Below, piece after piece: positions 1 to 13,624 of a DNA stretch of 64,000 nt (position 1 is the stretch's first letter; every line of letters starts with the position of its first letter). The notes below the pieces were generated by a model. It did not search any database, was not told the DNA's origin, and worked only from the letters and a program-made list of their open reading frames with translations. Source of the DNA: Brugia malayi (Eukaryota; Nematoda; Chromadorea; Rhabditida; Onchocercidae); assembly GCF_000002995.4 (NCBI RefSeq), contig NW_025062475.1, positions 6,886,187 to 6,950,186 of the forward strand, in the 5' to 3' direction. The position numbers and the translations under genes were made by a program.

Positions 1-965
1 GGCCGCAGAAGAAAACCGGTCGACACCATGCCGGTTCGATCAGATCTCCCCATTTTCGTTTGGGCGGGTTCGTCCTTGGGATCTGTTTAAATAGAAATTT
101 TTAATCAATATACTTATAAATCTTCAGAAATATGTACTGTGTCGATATTTCAATTAACAGGGTCTTTAACATCCTCCTGAGGAACTTCTTTTAGTTTTGC
201 AAATGGAATACGTGGGCCTAAGACATGGTTTTATGTTCTGCCAGATGCGATCAGATTGGAAGGCTTGTGCATAGCAGTAACGATTAAACATGCGCAAAAT
301 GACTTGGTAATTGTTGACAATTTCGCTAGCTTGCCGAACGCTGATGCCCAATTTATGCACGACCTCGCTGATTCCAGAAATTGGGGTTATTCAATATTAT
401 TTATCAACGACAGTTCCGAAGTAAACAAATTCTCTTTTAAATTTTAAATTCTTTAGCTGGCATACTACCATTTTATTCTAACTTTTCTTTCTGTGGCTTC
501 TCATTTATGGTATATTCAATTTATATTTCTTAATTAAAGGAAGAGAGCAACATTGTTTGCCGTAGAATTAAAATTGTCTGAAGTAAAACAAAACCAAAAA
601 TACTGCAATAATACAGACTAGCTAGTAGTACGAAATTATATAATAGACATGGTATTCTATTATTTCTTCACAGTGCGATAAACTGAAATGCTATTGATAT
701 TCAGGTACCTGAGAATATGGCAAAGGTATGCGATGAAATACCAACATTTAACGTTATGCCAGTCTATGGAATAAACTGTTTTAGTTTAGTGAAACACGAT
801 ACTGTGATATTTTCTCTAGCAGCTCTTCAGCTGTTTCAATCGCGTATACTTTTTCACAAGAATCGCGCACAGACATTGCAGAGAAAATATCGTTATGTGG
901 ATTACAAAAAGATTATCATGAACGAAGCGGGAAAACTTGACCCAATTCACGTGCCATTTATTTGA
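1..965 (+). CDS. mrpl-4: Mitochondrial ribosomal protein L4 (uL4m), 5'-truncated
   Basis: This is the C-terminal part of the large-subunit protein uL4m of the mitochondrial ribosome; the start lies outside the window. Exons read as 1-67 (frame starting at base 3), 195-420 and 705-965, with matching phases. The first exon gives the family signature TGRHHAGSIRSPHFR, next to a G-rich loop, followed across the splice by GIRGPKTWFYVLPDAIR. Later conserved blocks are VTIKHAQNDLVIVDN and FNVMPVYGINCFSLVKHDT. In L4 proteins the basic G-rich loop lines the exit tunnel. The last codon is followed by TGA at 963-965. It converges on the TBP gene. I am confident of the family and of the two internal junctions. 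Confidence 0.9.
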
Positions 966-2022
966 CAAATTTTGAAACTCCAATTTAACTAGGACTCATC
1001 CCCAAAATTTATTAAAATGTACTTAGAAGTTTTTGCTGCTCGATAAAAAACTAGTAACATACACTGTATGATGATTTGTTGAAGTTTTTACTAGTTCCCC
1101 CCCCCCCCCCCCCCCAATCACAGCACTGATCTTCAGCTTTCTTTAAATTTCATTTGAAAAGATGGAAGTCGTTATATGATCTGTGAGTAAATATGAATGT
1201 ATTATAAAACTGAAAAAGAAGAATCCTTTTGAAGTTCTTTTGATGTAACATAATTACAATCCCTATTTTCTATCTCAGGGTAAAGAGATTTTCACAGACC
1301 AAATCTATTTTAGTGTTATGTGCCCAAAGCAAATTTCTCAAGCATACGCATTTGTACATTTAATCAAAAAGAACGAACGAACCTCACGATTTTGGAGAGC
1401 AACAAATTCAACCTTGAAATGCTTAGAAAAATAATTTTCTAATAAAGCTATCGATATGGAAGTAATCCTACTACAACATACCAGAACAGATTTCTTGATT
1501 AATCCGTTTCAAAGCTGTGTATATGTGAGTGGATTGTATTATAGAAATTAAATATGAATGCAGGCATATGATTATTGTATGAACAAAGGAGAACAATATC
1601 AAGTATCACAATGGTTATTTTATTTATCAGCTCCTGGGAAATTTCGAAGTCATCGAAGAAATATTGACAGAGATATTTAGATCAAATTAAATTAACTATC
1701 CATCTTCTGAATCAAGTGCTACTTTCTTTTAACTTAACAATATCATCTCCACTTATAAGGAATCGAAGCTCAATCATATCATCGCATTTTCACTTTTCTC
1801 CTTTAATACGACTGTTAAAATTCGCTTGGAAAATGTATGATAGGAGATTTTATATCTGATTAAGTTGGAATTCGGGGAAATTTGTTTGTTCTAGCCCTTG
1901 AGGGATACATCTTCCAATATTTCTTCGCGGGTTCTTTCAGCTCAGCTGAAAGCATAATACATTTAACCTTAAAACTGAAAGCACATATTCAAAATCAGAA
2001 ACAATAAAAGAAGCCTCCCGTT
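966..2022. other. Intergenic, convergent 3' ends of MRPL4 and TBP
   Basis: No coding exon recognised. It holds the 3' UTRs of two convergent genes and a 19-base C homopolymer at 1097-1115. An AATAAA-like element near 1440 could serve the plus-strand gene. Confidence 0.6.
1097..1115. repeat. Poly-C tract (19 C)
   Basis: Uninterrupted C run in an otherwise AT-rich 3' region, just after the MRPL4 stop. The length may be imprecise because homopolymers are error-prone. Confidence 0.9.
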
Positions 2023-3905
2023 CTATTTCTTGAAGCCCTTTAAGATCGGATAAATTTGATTGAATGCATCGTCGATATCTTTTTTATACTTAGCGCCCGT
2101 TATAACAACCTGGAAGAAGCAAGGAATTTTACAATTAAGTGAAATAATATGTTTTAAAAGAATGATAAACTTCTTGTTGCGCAGTAATCGTTTTAATGGC
2201 GAAATAATATGGTTTTACTAAAACCGATTATCAATAAAGTATAAAGATGATGATGAAACCTTTTTTCCTGGTTCATATTTTCAGTAAATAAATTTGACTT
2301 TTTGCATTAAACAAATCTTATACTTACCTTTCCACTAACAAAAATAAGCAATACTACTCGTGGTTTCACCATCCGATAAATTAATCCGGGAAAGAGCTCT
2401 GGCTCATATGTAGAGAATTGAGTGTGTGTTAAACATAGGCCTTCTAGCTGTATAGGAAAACGCACATCACATGAACCAACCATATTCTGAACCTGAAACA
2501 AGTATAAAGATGGTCAGTACCTTTCAATGCTTTATAAGTTAAATTATAGAATCAGGTGCCGTTAATAGGAACCATAGATGTTTCACATTACTTCATATCT
2601 GAAAATCCATTTTATCTACTTTATTGAACTTGTTTCACGCTTCATTTATCATGGTTAACTAACTTTGAATTCAGTAAATTTTGCGTTGAAACCAAGCTTT
2701 TGTACTATCCTGGCATATTTGCGTGCGGCAAGTCTGAAATTAATAAAGCGAGTAGTGATATATGAAGCAGTATTGCTTCAATTCAGCAAGAAAAACATAC
2801 TATATTGCAATGAGACAAAGTAATGTTTTGCAGTTACCACATACCTGCTTGATTCCTCAGATTTTGCTCCTGTACAAACCATTTTTCCTGATGAAAATAT
2901 AAGAGCAGTTGTGCGAGGTTCACGAATACGCATTATAACAGCAGCAAAACGTTTTGGATTATATTCCGCATTTCTAGCGTGCAATGCTATTTTTTTCAAA
3001 TCCAGAGGCACACCTGTAATCGAAATTTTCGAAAACTTGGAAATCTTTCCTAACTTTAGACTCTCACCTAAGTTAACAGTAGACACTATATTTTGAAGCG
3101 CTGGCGATGGGATATCAATTAACTGTGATCCAGGTGTTTGTGGTGGATTTGTTGAAACCATAGGAATATTTGATGCTGGTTGAAAATGATCACCAGCAAG
3201 GGGCGTCATCGGTACTGCAAGATTTCCAGGACCTACCGAAGCCGGATTCATGTCCTGAAAAACGGCCGGTGATGAAAATTTTCTTACATTTGCTATGTTC
3301 ATTTTTTTCAATAAAGATCTACCTGAAAAACTGATCCAGGATTTCCACCAACATTTATAACACTCGAAGGTCCACCTCGTTCACCGCTGTAGCTCAGCAA
3401 TGATCCTGGACCACCTTGGCTATTCAGTACTGATCCTGGAATAAATTTGATGCGGAACACTTGCAAAACGATAATAAGTAAAGTAGTAATTTCAGCAGCT
3501 TAAGCATAAAACTGGATTTGAAAATTTCACCAATAATGGAGCGATTTCATTTTTAGAAAAAAAAAATATATATATACATATATATTATATGAACAACTAA
3601 TCTGGTCCGCTATGTTGCCCCAACATGCTGCCGCCAAGCACAGAGCTTGGACCAATATTTGCAAGCACTGAACTAGGTCCGGAACAGCCAACATTACTGA
3701 GATTAGCTGTTGAACCACCTCCTATCACTACTGATCCTGGTCCGAGCGTTACCGATGGACCACTCATAATATTGGAAGAGCCTAAGATAGAACTAGGCCC
3801 TGATCCAGTGAGTATTGATGCTGGACCAACATGAGTGCTTGGTGTTTGACTACCAAGCGATGTTATCACCGATGCGGACTGCGATGGACTTCCAAAATGA
3901 TCCAT
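2023..3905 (-). CDS. tbp-1: TATA-box binding protein (TBP)
   Basis: General transcription factor that binds the TATA element and seeds TFIID, and also works with Pol I and Pol III factors in the nucleus. Exons on the minus strand: 3905 to about 3660, 3435-3323, 3254-2845, 2733-2664, 2492-2328 and 2109-2023. The N-terminus is a Gly/Pro/Ser-rich low-complexity region with repeated GPSS/GPGS units. The C-terminal core has the two TBP saddle repeats: first repeat [11 protein letters not shown] ... [22 protein letters not shown] and [16 protein letters not shown]; second repeat [19 protein letters not shown] ... [12 protein letters not shown] and [13 protein letters not shown]. It ends LKGFKK-stop at 2023. 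The start is the ATG at 3905. The donor of the first exon is unresolved: the next exon needs phase 1, and the best in-phase GT (G|GTCCAA) is weak. All other junctions are phase-consistent. Confidence 0.93.
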
Positions 3906-4514
3906 CAACCGTTGTTTTATTTACTTTCCTTATTATGCTTTATTCACTTTTCTTGTTACACCTAAAAAAGTACAGAAATTTGCTTTTCTTTTATCATAAT
4001 CTTCAGTTTTCATTTCGTATAAATTTAAACAACGAATTCAAACTGAGAAAAACATTAAACAGAAGAGAAACTGCCAAGGATATAAGACATATTTTAAAGA
4101 AAGCTATGTCTCAACATACACAATAACAAAGATCTGTGTATAACAACAAAAATAAGACATGCATACACACTCATATAAGACGAAATTTCTTTTTGGTACT
4201 TTGTGAAGCAGAAAAAAGTAATAAGATATTAGTAGTAGAACTTCTCGTATCACAACAACTGAGATATCATGATAAGCTAATAAACAAGTCAATATCATGT
4301 AACGAAATTTACAAATTCCAGACCTATCAACAGCTCCTTTCCTCAAGCGTTCAAAACTACTCCCCTTATCACAGACAACGCCCGTGTGGCTAATTGACTC
4401 AAAACCTCTTCCCTCTATTTTCGTTTCGAAACTCGGACGTGCTGAGCAGATAGAATCCGCCGTACCAGGTGTTACGTGAGAAAGTTCAGGATCAAAGTCT
4501 GCTGTTTGCGGAAA
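3906..4514. promoter_or_regulatory. Divergent promoter region between TBP and TTC27
   Basis: About 609 bp separate the two divergent start codons, so the genes probably share a bidirectional promoter. The part nearest TTC27 (about 4340-4470) is richer in GC than its surroundings. I see no certain core element. Confidence 0.5.
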
Positions 4515-7500
4515 ATGGATGTATGTAAAGCTATGAATGTACTGGCTGATTTGAAAAGTTTAACCCAGTTAAGACGTGAATTGGAACGTCTTCCAAATAC
4601 TTTATTGTTACCGGTTGCTAGAAAATGCTTGGATCATTTCACGTTAGCCAACTATGCTGGATTTATCGGTAATATCCTTTCGATGTCTATTTCTTGCTGC
4701 TTTAATTAATTGGGTTAATTGATTGTTGAAATATAAATGATTAAGCTGTTTGGGTGAAAGTTCCGTTGAGTCTATTCCAAATCGATGCTAGTTGTGATTT
4801 GAACTTTTATGATTTTACGCCGTATTTGCAGTTCGCTATCAATCACAGTACCATTGAGCTTATTCACATTAATGTACTGAACACATTTGTGAGAACTGTT
4901 GAAAACAAGAAACAGGTCTTACTTCTGTATCCCAACAAAATCACCATAAAATAAAAACTCTATGAGTGCCGTAGAAATAACCTTACTAAAATAATATATG
5001 CGATAATAGGTTCGTTATAGATCGTAGTAAAAATTACTTGCTGAAGTAATTTTTACCACCAATTTATGTGGTTGTATAAATATTTTCTATTTCCCAAATG
5101 CACTTTAATTTAGTAGAACCGAAATTTAATTCGCATTTAGTTTCAATGTGTTTAGAGAAGCCAGTTTGTGGTGATTATGTGATGGAAGAGGAAATTGACA
5201 AAGATTTATCGTTTGGTTGCAATTCTCCATATAAATTTATTCGGTATAATTGCATCTTGTAATTGAGACTCTGTAACTGAGTATTGGAAATGCTTCACCA
5301 TTAATTGTTTTAGTCTCTTTTATTCTGTGGATTGAAATACAAACACCTTTTTACTAATTTTTTCTACACCGAAGTACTGAAATATTAGGAAAACAAAACT
5401 TGTACTAATTCTTATTGTTTGTAGTTTAAAATTATGCTTATGGTTGGCGAAAACCATATTAATCGACTGTTGTTCTCGACTGCAAGATGGTTTTGAGAAA
5501 AGCCATCTTACATGTCGTTTGGTATTGTTGTGGCAGAATCTACTGAAAGAGCCGGCTGTTGAACTGGAAAAGATTCTGAATACTTTGGTAAAAAAAATTT
5601 TTTATATTACCGTTTTCATTAGCTAAATTGTGGGTCGTCCGATTTTTTTAAGGATAAAAAATTTTGATTCTCATAAATTCTAAATTTCAGGAGATTGCAT
5701 CGTTCTTTTGTAATTGTAGGTGAATTGTGATATTTAGGGACATATCCGAGTTGACTGTGCTTCCGTAGCAGCAGTTACTGAAGCATTTCTTGAAAAGATG
5801 TATGCTCATCTGCTATACAATCAAATTAGTAGAGCTGAAATTTGTTTAAATAGTGCCTTAGCCGCCAATGGCCTTAAAATCGAAACGGTCGGAGTGTTGG
5901 GTAAACGTACTAGATTTCAAGAAGAATTTATACCTCAACTTATTGTCAGGGTGAGTTCTGTCTTTTCAAGTTTCGAATCTTTTTTTATTTTATTTTATTT
6001 TTCTCTTTGTTTTAACTGGGATTAAAACTGGTGAAAAATGTAGAGATTAAAGTGGCTTGCTAACTTTCAGATTTAGATAATTCAAATGAACATTACACTC
6101 AATTTATTTGTGACCAAATCTTAACGACTTGATTTTCTGATCAGAATTTTGTGTTGTCTTATGAAAATATAGCCAAATATCCAAGAAGAAGATCAGTTTT
6201 AATTTTTTCTATTTAAGGAAAATGCTTGCTTTTTTACTCTCTGTACTAACTGCCGTTTTCCAGAAAAACTGACTGATCAGTGAATTAATGAGATTACTTG
6301 TTTTAATTTTTATTTTTGTTGAAATGTGGAATATTTTTCTTCCAATTTTTTTTTTTTTTTTTGATTTCTTTGTGATTAAGGCTGTAGGTGGTGATTACCT
6401 TGAGGATGATGACACACGAGAAAATGACAGTACTCTGCCGCCGAATGTTTTGCTTCACGATGACTCGTTGTTAGAAAATGTACGCGTTGCCGAAATGGAT
6501 CTTTCAACCAGTCGTGCCAAGCTTTCTGCTCTAACTTTAGCGTGCATGCTGGCTTCTGGTGTGCTTGAAAGAAAAATTCAAAGTACTGGAGACTTAGTAG
6601 CTGAAAAATGTTGCTCCCTTCTCGATGAGGTATTTTATTTTTTACTTTGTTTTTCGATTCTCTTATTTTAAAAAGTTAAAATATCCCTTATGCTCGTGAG
6701 CTCGTTTGCTAAGGAATTCAAAAATAACGACAGGATTAAAACTGATTCAAATGTTAGTTTCTTACTTATCTAATTTTTCTAATTTCTCTTTATATGATTT
6801 TTTTGGTTGGGCTGCTTCTTGCAGATAATTAGCCAGCGTAGGAATTGGGCAGTGCAGGCTAGTGCATTATTGCAACGTTCTGAATTTGACAAGATTAGCA
6901 TGCGCCGAGTGGAACGTGCATGTCTGCAGATGGAGTCATTATCAAAATTGGTGAACAATGTAGAAAATAATGAGGTTGCTAAATTTTAGATTTGAATAAT
7001 TTAAATATGGATATTACATCCAATTTGGGGTGCAAATCAAATCTGAATTTTTATTCAGAATTTTACGTTTCCTTAGAAAAATGTAATCGAAGCAAGATTA
7101 TTTAAAAATAGCGCTTGTTGCTTCATTTTAAATACGATTCCATAGCGCTCTTTATTTCTTATAGGTGGATGAGAGTACTTTAAGGAAACGCTTGAAATTA
7201 TTACTGGCAAGCGGGATGAAACCATTTTGGTATGTTGATCTCGTTCATGCTGAAATCCTTCGCTCTATCGGATGCACAGCGGTTTGTCTTTTCATGTTTT
7301 CCAATGAAATATTTAAATTATTTTTTGCACGGCTAGTTTCGTTTTTAGCTTTTAAAATGTGAATAAGATCAATCTTTATGTCATATTACTGTAATATCAT
7401 ATCAGTACGAGTGAGTAATGAAAAATAATGTATTTTCTGTATATTTTTTATCCAGAGGTATGAGGTAATGGTTGACTGGTAGTTGTGGTTTAAAACAGTG

Positions 7501-10426
7501 ACAGGTTGACCAAATGTGATTTTTTTGGAATGTCAGATTTTCTTAATAGTTAAAACCTTTTTTTAGTAGTATTCTTTCCATATAGATTTGCAGGAAGCCT
7601 TGGTAATATTCGAAAGACAGGAAAGTTGGGATAATGTTATTGATTGTTATCAGTCACTTGGTCAATTAGAAAAAGCTGAACGATTAGTTCGTGATCTGCT
7701 TGCTAAGAATGAGAATGAATCAATTTACTGGTGTCTTTTGGGTGATATACTTCGTGAGCCAACTGCATATGAGAAAGCGATTGAGGTAATAAATTCATTA
7801 CTATTTCTCTTCAAATTTAGAATTCGGATTTGGTTGCTTAAGAAGAATTTTCTACAAGAGTTTGAAAAAAAAAAAGTTTTTTTACAGGAGATTGAATATT
7901 CTTTCAAAGATTTGTCGTTTTTCTTGTAAAACTGTAAACACTATCACTGAATTGGAAGAGCAATTTTGATATTATCATAGTTTAAAATTAAGGCTTCGAA
8001 TGGGCGTTCATTTCGGGCTCACCGATCTTTAGGATTGCTGATGCTTCACCGCAAGAATTATTGTATTTCATACCGACATTTGAAACGTAGCCTTGAACTT
8101 CAGCCAATCAGCGTATGTTTAGTTTCCCTGTTTAACTTGAGTAGCTTGCAAAAAATCTTATCAAATAATCTCAACTGATGGGTCGCATTGTGAGAGTATT
8201 TACTCCTACTCATTAATACTATTATTAACAGAAACATTTAGACCGGTTCTTTATATTATTGCATTTTAATGTCAACTTGTTTCATATTTTATTCAAGTCG
8301 TTCGGCTGGTTCAATTTTGGTTGTTGTGCGTGGAAGCTCGAAAAATGGGAAGAAGCGGCGAAAGCCTATCGGGAATGTGTACGTTATGAACCTGCACATT
8401 TCCAAGCATGGAATAATCTTGCTGCTGTATATGAAAAACTAAACGATTCAGAACGAGCCAAAAGTGTTTTATGGGTCTCTTTTTAAATTTTCTATATACT
8501 CAATTTTTTTTTTTATTTTTTAAGTACTAGTAAATTGTATGCTCGACTAACCATTTCATAATTTCTTCTGCTTAATTTAGAAGCCGCATTCTTAATATTA
8601 TGTCAGTTTCGAAAATTCACCATTAATCTCAAGCAGGATTTATGAGGACGATCTTATCTGATTTAGTCAGCACTATTACATCTATACTGATTAACATGCA
8701 CTAATTTGTTTCTGTGCAATAACTTTTTTTAACAAAAATATCTCTTAAATTGAGTATTTCTAAATAGAGCTGACTTTGGATAATGAAATTCATTTCGACT
8801 ATTTTGAATGATCAGAAAAGATTTTTGTCGTGATATATTTTCGTTAACTTCTAGAATCGTATCATTATTATTTTTGTTTTAGGAAGCTCTGAAATTGAAT
8901 TTCGAACATACCAAGTTGCGAGAAAATTATATGCTTCTCTGCGTGCGTACGAATGATCTTCTATCAGCAATTACGACATTTCACGCGATATTAGATTTGG
9001 ACCGACAATACAAAGACGATGCCGTAATTGAAGCGCTCACACAGAAATTAATCACTCTAAGAGAAGTAAAAACTTATCACTCTCTTCTTTATTATACAAT
9101 AAAACACTTCGTTTACGGAAATTTGGAACTTTATTGCTTGAGTAGGAATTTGTAACTTGAAATCTAATAAGAATTTCCAAATAAATGCGGTGGCAGAAAA
9201 AATCCAATAAAACGAAAGAAAAGTAAATAACCAACAAGAAGGAGAATTATTACACTCAGTAATTTATGTCTCTATAATTATTTGATTCATTCAAGAATTC
9301 AATGTTGTTGTTTTTTTTTATTTTCTCTTATTCTTAGAAGTATTTTTACATATTAAGGCATATTAAGTTCATGATGAAAAGATACTAAAAAGGATGTCAC
9401 TAATTTTCGTTTTTGATTAGTATCAAAGTACTTACTTGAAGGTGAACGAAGAGTATGTGAAACGCTTAATTAATAAGATGTGTGAATTACTGGGTAGAAT
9501 AACTTCACAACAAAGTTGCTCTTCTACGGTTTGTTGTTTTTGTTTACCTTAATTCAACAATTTTTTTTATGAATTTGGTGGCATTTCTCGATGGCATTGC
9601 TTTTAATTTTTGATAGCAAAATTGAACGCTTTTTTGTATTTTAGATCTGGCATTGTTATGCAGAGCTAAAACGGCCTAATTCAGAGTCATCCATGAAAGA
9701 TTATGATTTTTACGTAAAGTTGTTAGAGCGAGCTTTTGGGGCTTGTTATAATAAACAAGTAAATTTCCTACATCATTTCTTCCTACATCAAAATTCAACC
9801 TTTCTAAGTCTACAAATTTTAGTTGAAATCCGAAATTCTCCACTTTTTGAAACCAGTCACTAAGTTTTTAGATCCAAGTGCAAAAACTAGTACATTGAGC
9901 TTTTTTTTAAAGGATTGGTATAGAAATGTTGATTCATGTGTTGCTGTTTTGAATGCAGCCATGAAGTTGGAAGATTCCAAGAAAGTTTTGTCGGGAATGA
10001 AAAGTGTTGAGAACGATCTGGTAAGTGTTTTAATTCGGGAGGTTTATGTTGTTTCAGTTGCAGGTATTTATCGGCTGGTAATGCTACTCACGATAAACTG
10101 GTTCGAGCACGGTAAATGTTAATTAGTCAAACCCGTGTTTCTGGAAAATGTGTACTGAATTAGATATCTGCACTGCATCTAGAATGATAAAATGCACTAC
10201 TTAATATAAATTGCATTTAATCATAGTCTTTAAATTGGTTTTCTCATGTAAATTGGCCATTCTAAATTTCAATATATTTTAGGTTAAATCTGAAATTCGA
10301 ATAACTCTTCGGCCACTTATAGCATCCATAGAGAAAATATATGGCGTAGATGCTATGGAAGCCTCTGATTCGTCCTTAAAAGAGTCATTACTAAAAGTGA
10401 AGTCATTTTTATCCTCTTGTTTGTAA
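4515..10426 (+). CDS. TTC27: Tetratricopeptide repeat protein 27 (TTC27/Emw1 family)
   Basis: A TPR-repeat protein of a conserved eukaryotic family; the yeast relative Emw1 is linked to cell-wall integrity, and the molecular role is poorly known. Clear exons: 4515-4668, 5114-5243, 5425-5587, 5738-5950, 6381-6629, 6825-6974, 7165-7281, 7594-7785, 7993-8112, 8298-8474, 8883-9065, 9421-9528, 9645-9758, 9823-10020 and 10283-10426, with matching phases from 5114 on. Diagnostic blocks are GVLGKRTRFQEEFIPQLIV, RRNWAVQASALLQRSEFD, MRRVERACLQMESL, YWCLLGDILRE and the TPR stretch FNFGCCAWKLEKWEEAAKAY then AWNNLAAVYEKL. A further candidate exon near 4832-4915 (IELIHINVLNTFVRTVENK) resembles the family N-terminus, but its phases fit neither neighbour, so the N-terminal model is incomplete. 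A probable AATAAA lies at 10707. Confidence 0.88.
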
Positions 10427-11700
10427 TGTCACTGTATCTATCTTCCAAAATCTAATGAAAATGTTGCTTTAGGAAGGAATGTGGGAAATTTCACAGGATA
10501 AGACTAGAAAATTTAGAACTATGTTCAAATTTATTTGATATTTCATTCCACCTAATGCTACTGTTTAAGTATTAGATGATATTTGTTCATTATTCGAGCT
10601 ATTTTAAACAGTGAGACTAATTCTTCAGTATTGGGAAAACCAGTCGTCTCACATAAAGCGAAGGCTTGATACGTTACAAAAGTAGAGTCTCACAAAAGTA
10701 AGAAGCAATAAATAAACGCTTTCATTTTTTTATTTTTCCTTCTACAGTGTAAATTTCAGTTATCCACTTACTTTTCTTCGCTGACAATATCTTGAATTTT
10801 ACTAGTGATATCATAGTAGTTTTTGTTTGATTTTCTCTTTGCCATTATAAGGAAATAGTTCATTTTCAATTTAGCGACAAGTTTTGAGATTGTGTGCTTT
10901 TTGTTGGAATTTGTCATTTTTCATTCGAAAATTTGTAAATTTTGTAAATTTTTAAGTTATTCTTGATACAAATTGAGATATAACTTATTCAAATAAGGAA
11001 AGGTATAAATTGAAATTTGATAACACATTTTCCAGTTGTTATTGCTATTCACACTTAATATTTGCTTTCTCCTTTCTCTTACGGTGAAAGAACTGTATTT
11101 TTTTGTTGCTGTTGTATTTTTCCGCCCGCTGGATAAAATTTTTAATTCGAACAGTGCTTATGATATTTGTATGGTTTTGCTCTGCTTTCCTATTACTGAT
11201 TTTTTTGGCCACATGCAGAAGGTCTGCTTACAGTTTCTACGTTCATTTACCAGGGCTGAAAAATTTACTGGGTCTCTAAACTTTTATACGAATTTAAATT
11301 AATTGCAAACAAATCCCAGAAAGAGGCACATTGCAATTTTTTTTTTGAAGAATTGTCTTCAAGATGGATTTTCTAAGCATATCTTTATATTTGGAATACG
11401 TTATTATCATAAGTTTGCAACGACATCTGCAATAATCATAAGTTTACTACTTAAAACGATACAAATTGAAGTCATTGCTGCATTTTTCAATTGCTAACTT
11501 CATTCGTACTTGATAATTTGTTCCCTGCTTTCTTTTATCGGAGTATTGTATTTTTTAGTGTTTGCTTTTCATTTTTTTTTTCGATATCTCATGTGTTGAA
11601 ATGCTTGTATATACAGAAAATTAAATAATGAAGCGAGAAGCTTGTCAAGCAGCAGTGATTAAAATTTTTTCAGAGAAGAAGTCATTTCATCTACTGGACA
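10427..11700. other. Intergenic between TTC27 and TAF12
   Basis: Low-complexity AT-rich sequence. It contains a likely TTC27 polyadenylation signal at 10707-10712 and, at the far end, the TAF12 trans-splice acceptor. I see no coding exon. Confidence 0.55.
11665..11673 (+). promoter_or_regulatory. Probable trans-splice acceptor of TAF12
   Basis: A T-run followed by CAG, with AG at 11672-11673, sits 27 bases before the TAF12 ATG with no upstream exon. This is the usual form of a nematode spliced-leader addition site. Confidence 0.5.
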
Positions 11701-13624
11701 ATGTCATCAAATGAAGAAACGCCAACGACATCTGCAATAACTTCAATAACTCCAACAGCTGCAGTGGTGTCGGCTTTACCTATAACCGTTCAAGCTGCAT
11801 CTCATAATTCGCCTGCTTTTGTTAATTTGTCCGTTGGCGAACTACTTCAAAAGCAGCATCGCATAACAGTCGTAACAGTGGTAAGGAAGTTACCGATTCA
11901 GAAGTTTCGGTTTGCAATGCTCGGAGTTTTGACATTTGATTCAATCCCTTTTGAAAAATCCACAAAAATTTAGCCGGCGTCAAGAGGTGTTACATCATCA
12001 CCAGTGGGACTGGGAAACCGATTCCCAATAAAGCCAATGCCACACCAATCGCTTACAGACAGTGTTATCTCACGTTCATCGAGTTGTCCGTTAGGTTTGT
12101 TTTCATTTCTTTTTGCATCATATACCGGTATTGGGAAGACTAGTATTGGGAGGATGCAACAGTTGCAAGCATATATTTTAATTGGATAAATTATGTTGAT
12201 TTAAGTTCTAATTCAATTTCATGTATTTCTCCCTTCAAAAATAAACCAATGTTTTTTGATAATGAGGTGATGCGCCAAAATTTGTCCTTTCAAATGAACA
12301 TCTTTTCGCCATTTGTCCCTATGACACTTAAACGTAAATCAAATGTCCTGCAATTAAGCTCTTGTTTTCGTGTATCCGTTTATTTCTTGACTGCTATGAA
12401 AATAAGATATGCCTTGATTGCTGTATGCAACGACTACTTCAGTTATAATTGATGTTTTGTATTTTAAAAGTGAATTATTTAGATTACAAAATTCAGTTCA
12501 AAAATTACAGAGCAGTCTAAAACGTTTGAATATACTGAAGAGAGTTGTGGTTGTGTTTATGACTAGTCATTGAAATATTGATAATATAGTTATCTGAAAT
12601 TGTTTTTCAAATGGGTACTTAAAATTATCATTCTTCTACAGGAATAAATGTATCTTTGATCTGAATGAAGAGAACAATTAAAATGCTGTCGAAGGTGCAT
12701 TTGATGCATTTTTTGAATTTTGAAGTAAAAAATAAACTTATCTGCTTAACTTTTTATACATTCTTTTAGTTCTTTAAGAATATACAAAGTAATGTCATGA
12801 CTATTCGCGAAAGTTAAAATGAGATGCTTTAGAATGTTTAGCTTCTTTTTTATTTAGATCCCAATAAATTAAAAGAAGCTATAGCGGAACCTTCGCAGCT
12901 TAATGTTGCACGGAAACTAAATGTCATTGATATAATCAAATCGGTAGGCGCTTCTGAGCAGGTATTGATTATTTTATTTTATATTGATTCTCTAAATTAA
13001 TTATTCTCTGAATTCAAATTTAATTTTTAGGGGAGACTTATTTTTTCGGGAATTCAGTTCCGGTTTTTTAACGGTGAAAATGGTAAAATTTTAGCCTCAT
13101 TTGGTAGCAGCATCAGGATCGACATCGATTCTTGGATCCTTGCAGTTGGATGATCTCATACGGCAAATTGATCCTACCTCAATTCTTGATGACCCTGTAA
13201 AAACTATGCTCATTGAATTTGTCGACGATTTCGTTAATCAGGTATCTTGGAAGTACTAAGTTTTGTAATTTCTTCGATTTTCGACGATCGAGGATATTTC
13301 TGACGATTAAATTTTAAAAGCGAGGCAATCTTTTTTGATTATGGATTTAAAAGGTTTCACTATGGATCTTGAACTTTTCACAGTCTTAAATTTTTCTTCT
13401 AGGTCATTGAACGGTCTTGTAAGCTTGCTCGTCATCGTGGTTCGGATGCGCTAGAAGCTACAGATGTTGATTTCATTCTGCGACGATATTATAACTATCC
13501 TACCCTTCTAAAAAGTGAACCTCAGGCAAAGTCCGACAGTGTGGAGAATATTGAAAAAAGTGCCGAAATGATGGCACATAATCAACGAATGGCATTAATT
13601 AAGAAAACTCTTAAAAAACCCTAA
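11701..13624 (+). CDS. taf-12: TFIID subunit TAF12
   Basis: Histone-fold subunit of TFIID (and of SAGA in other organisms), which pairs with TAF4 in the nucleus. Exons 11701-11880, 11974-12094, 12858-12961, 13095-13241 and 13403-13624 are phase-consistent and give 257 residues. The N-terminal part is a Ser/Thr/Pro/Ala-rich disordered region (SSNEETPTTSAITSITPTAA). The histone fold occupies the last roughly 110 residues: LQLDDLIRQIDPTSILDD, MLIEFVDDFVNQVIERSCK and LARHRGSDALEATDVDF. The family end signature NQRMALIKKTLKK is present directly before the stop. It lies 8 kb from TBP, another TFIID component, on the opposite strand; this may be coincidence. Confidence is high for the family because of the C-terminal signature. 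Confidence 0.92.

Noticed and set aside
4832..4915. A certain TTC27 exon
   Set aside because: The peptide resembles the family, but phase 0 at both ends matches neither neighbour (phase 1), so it is only mentioned as a candidate.
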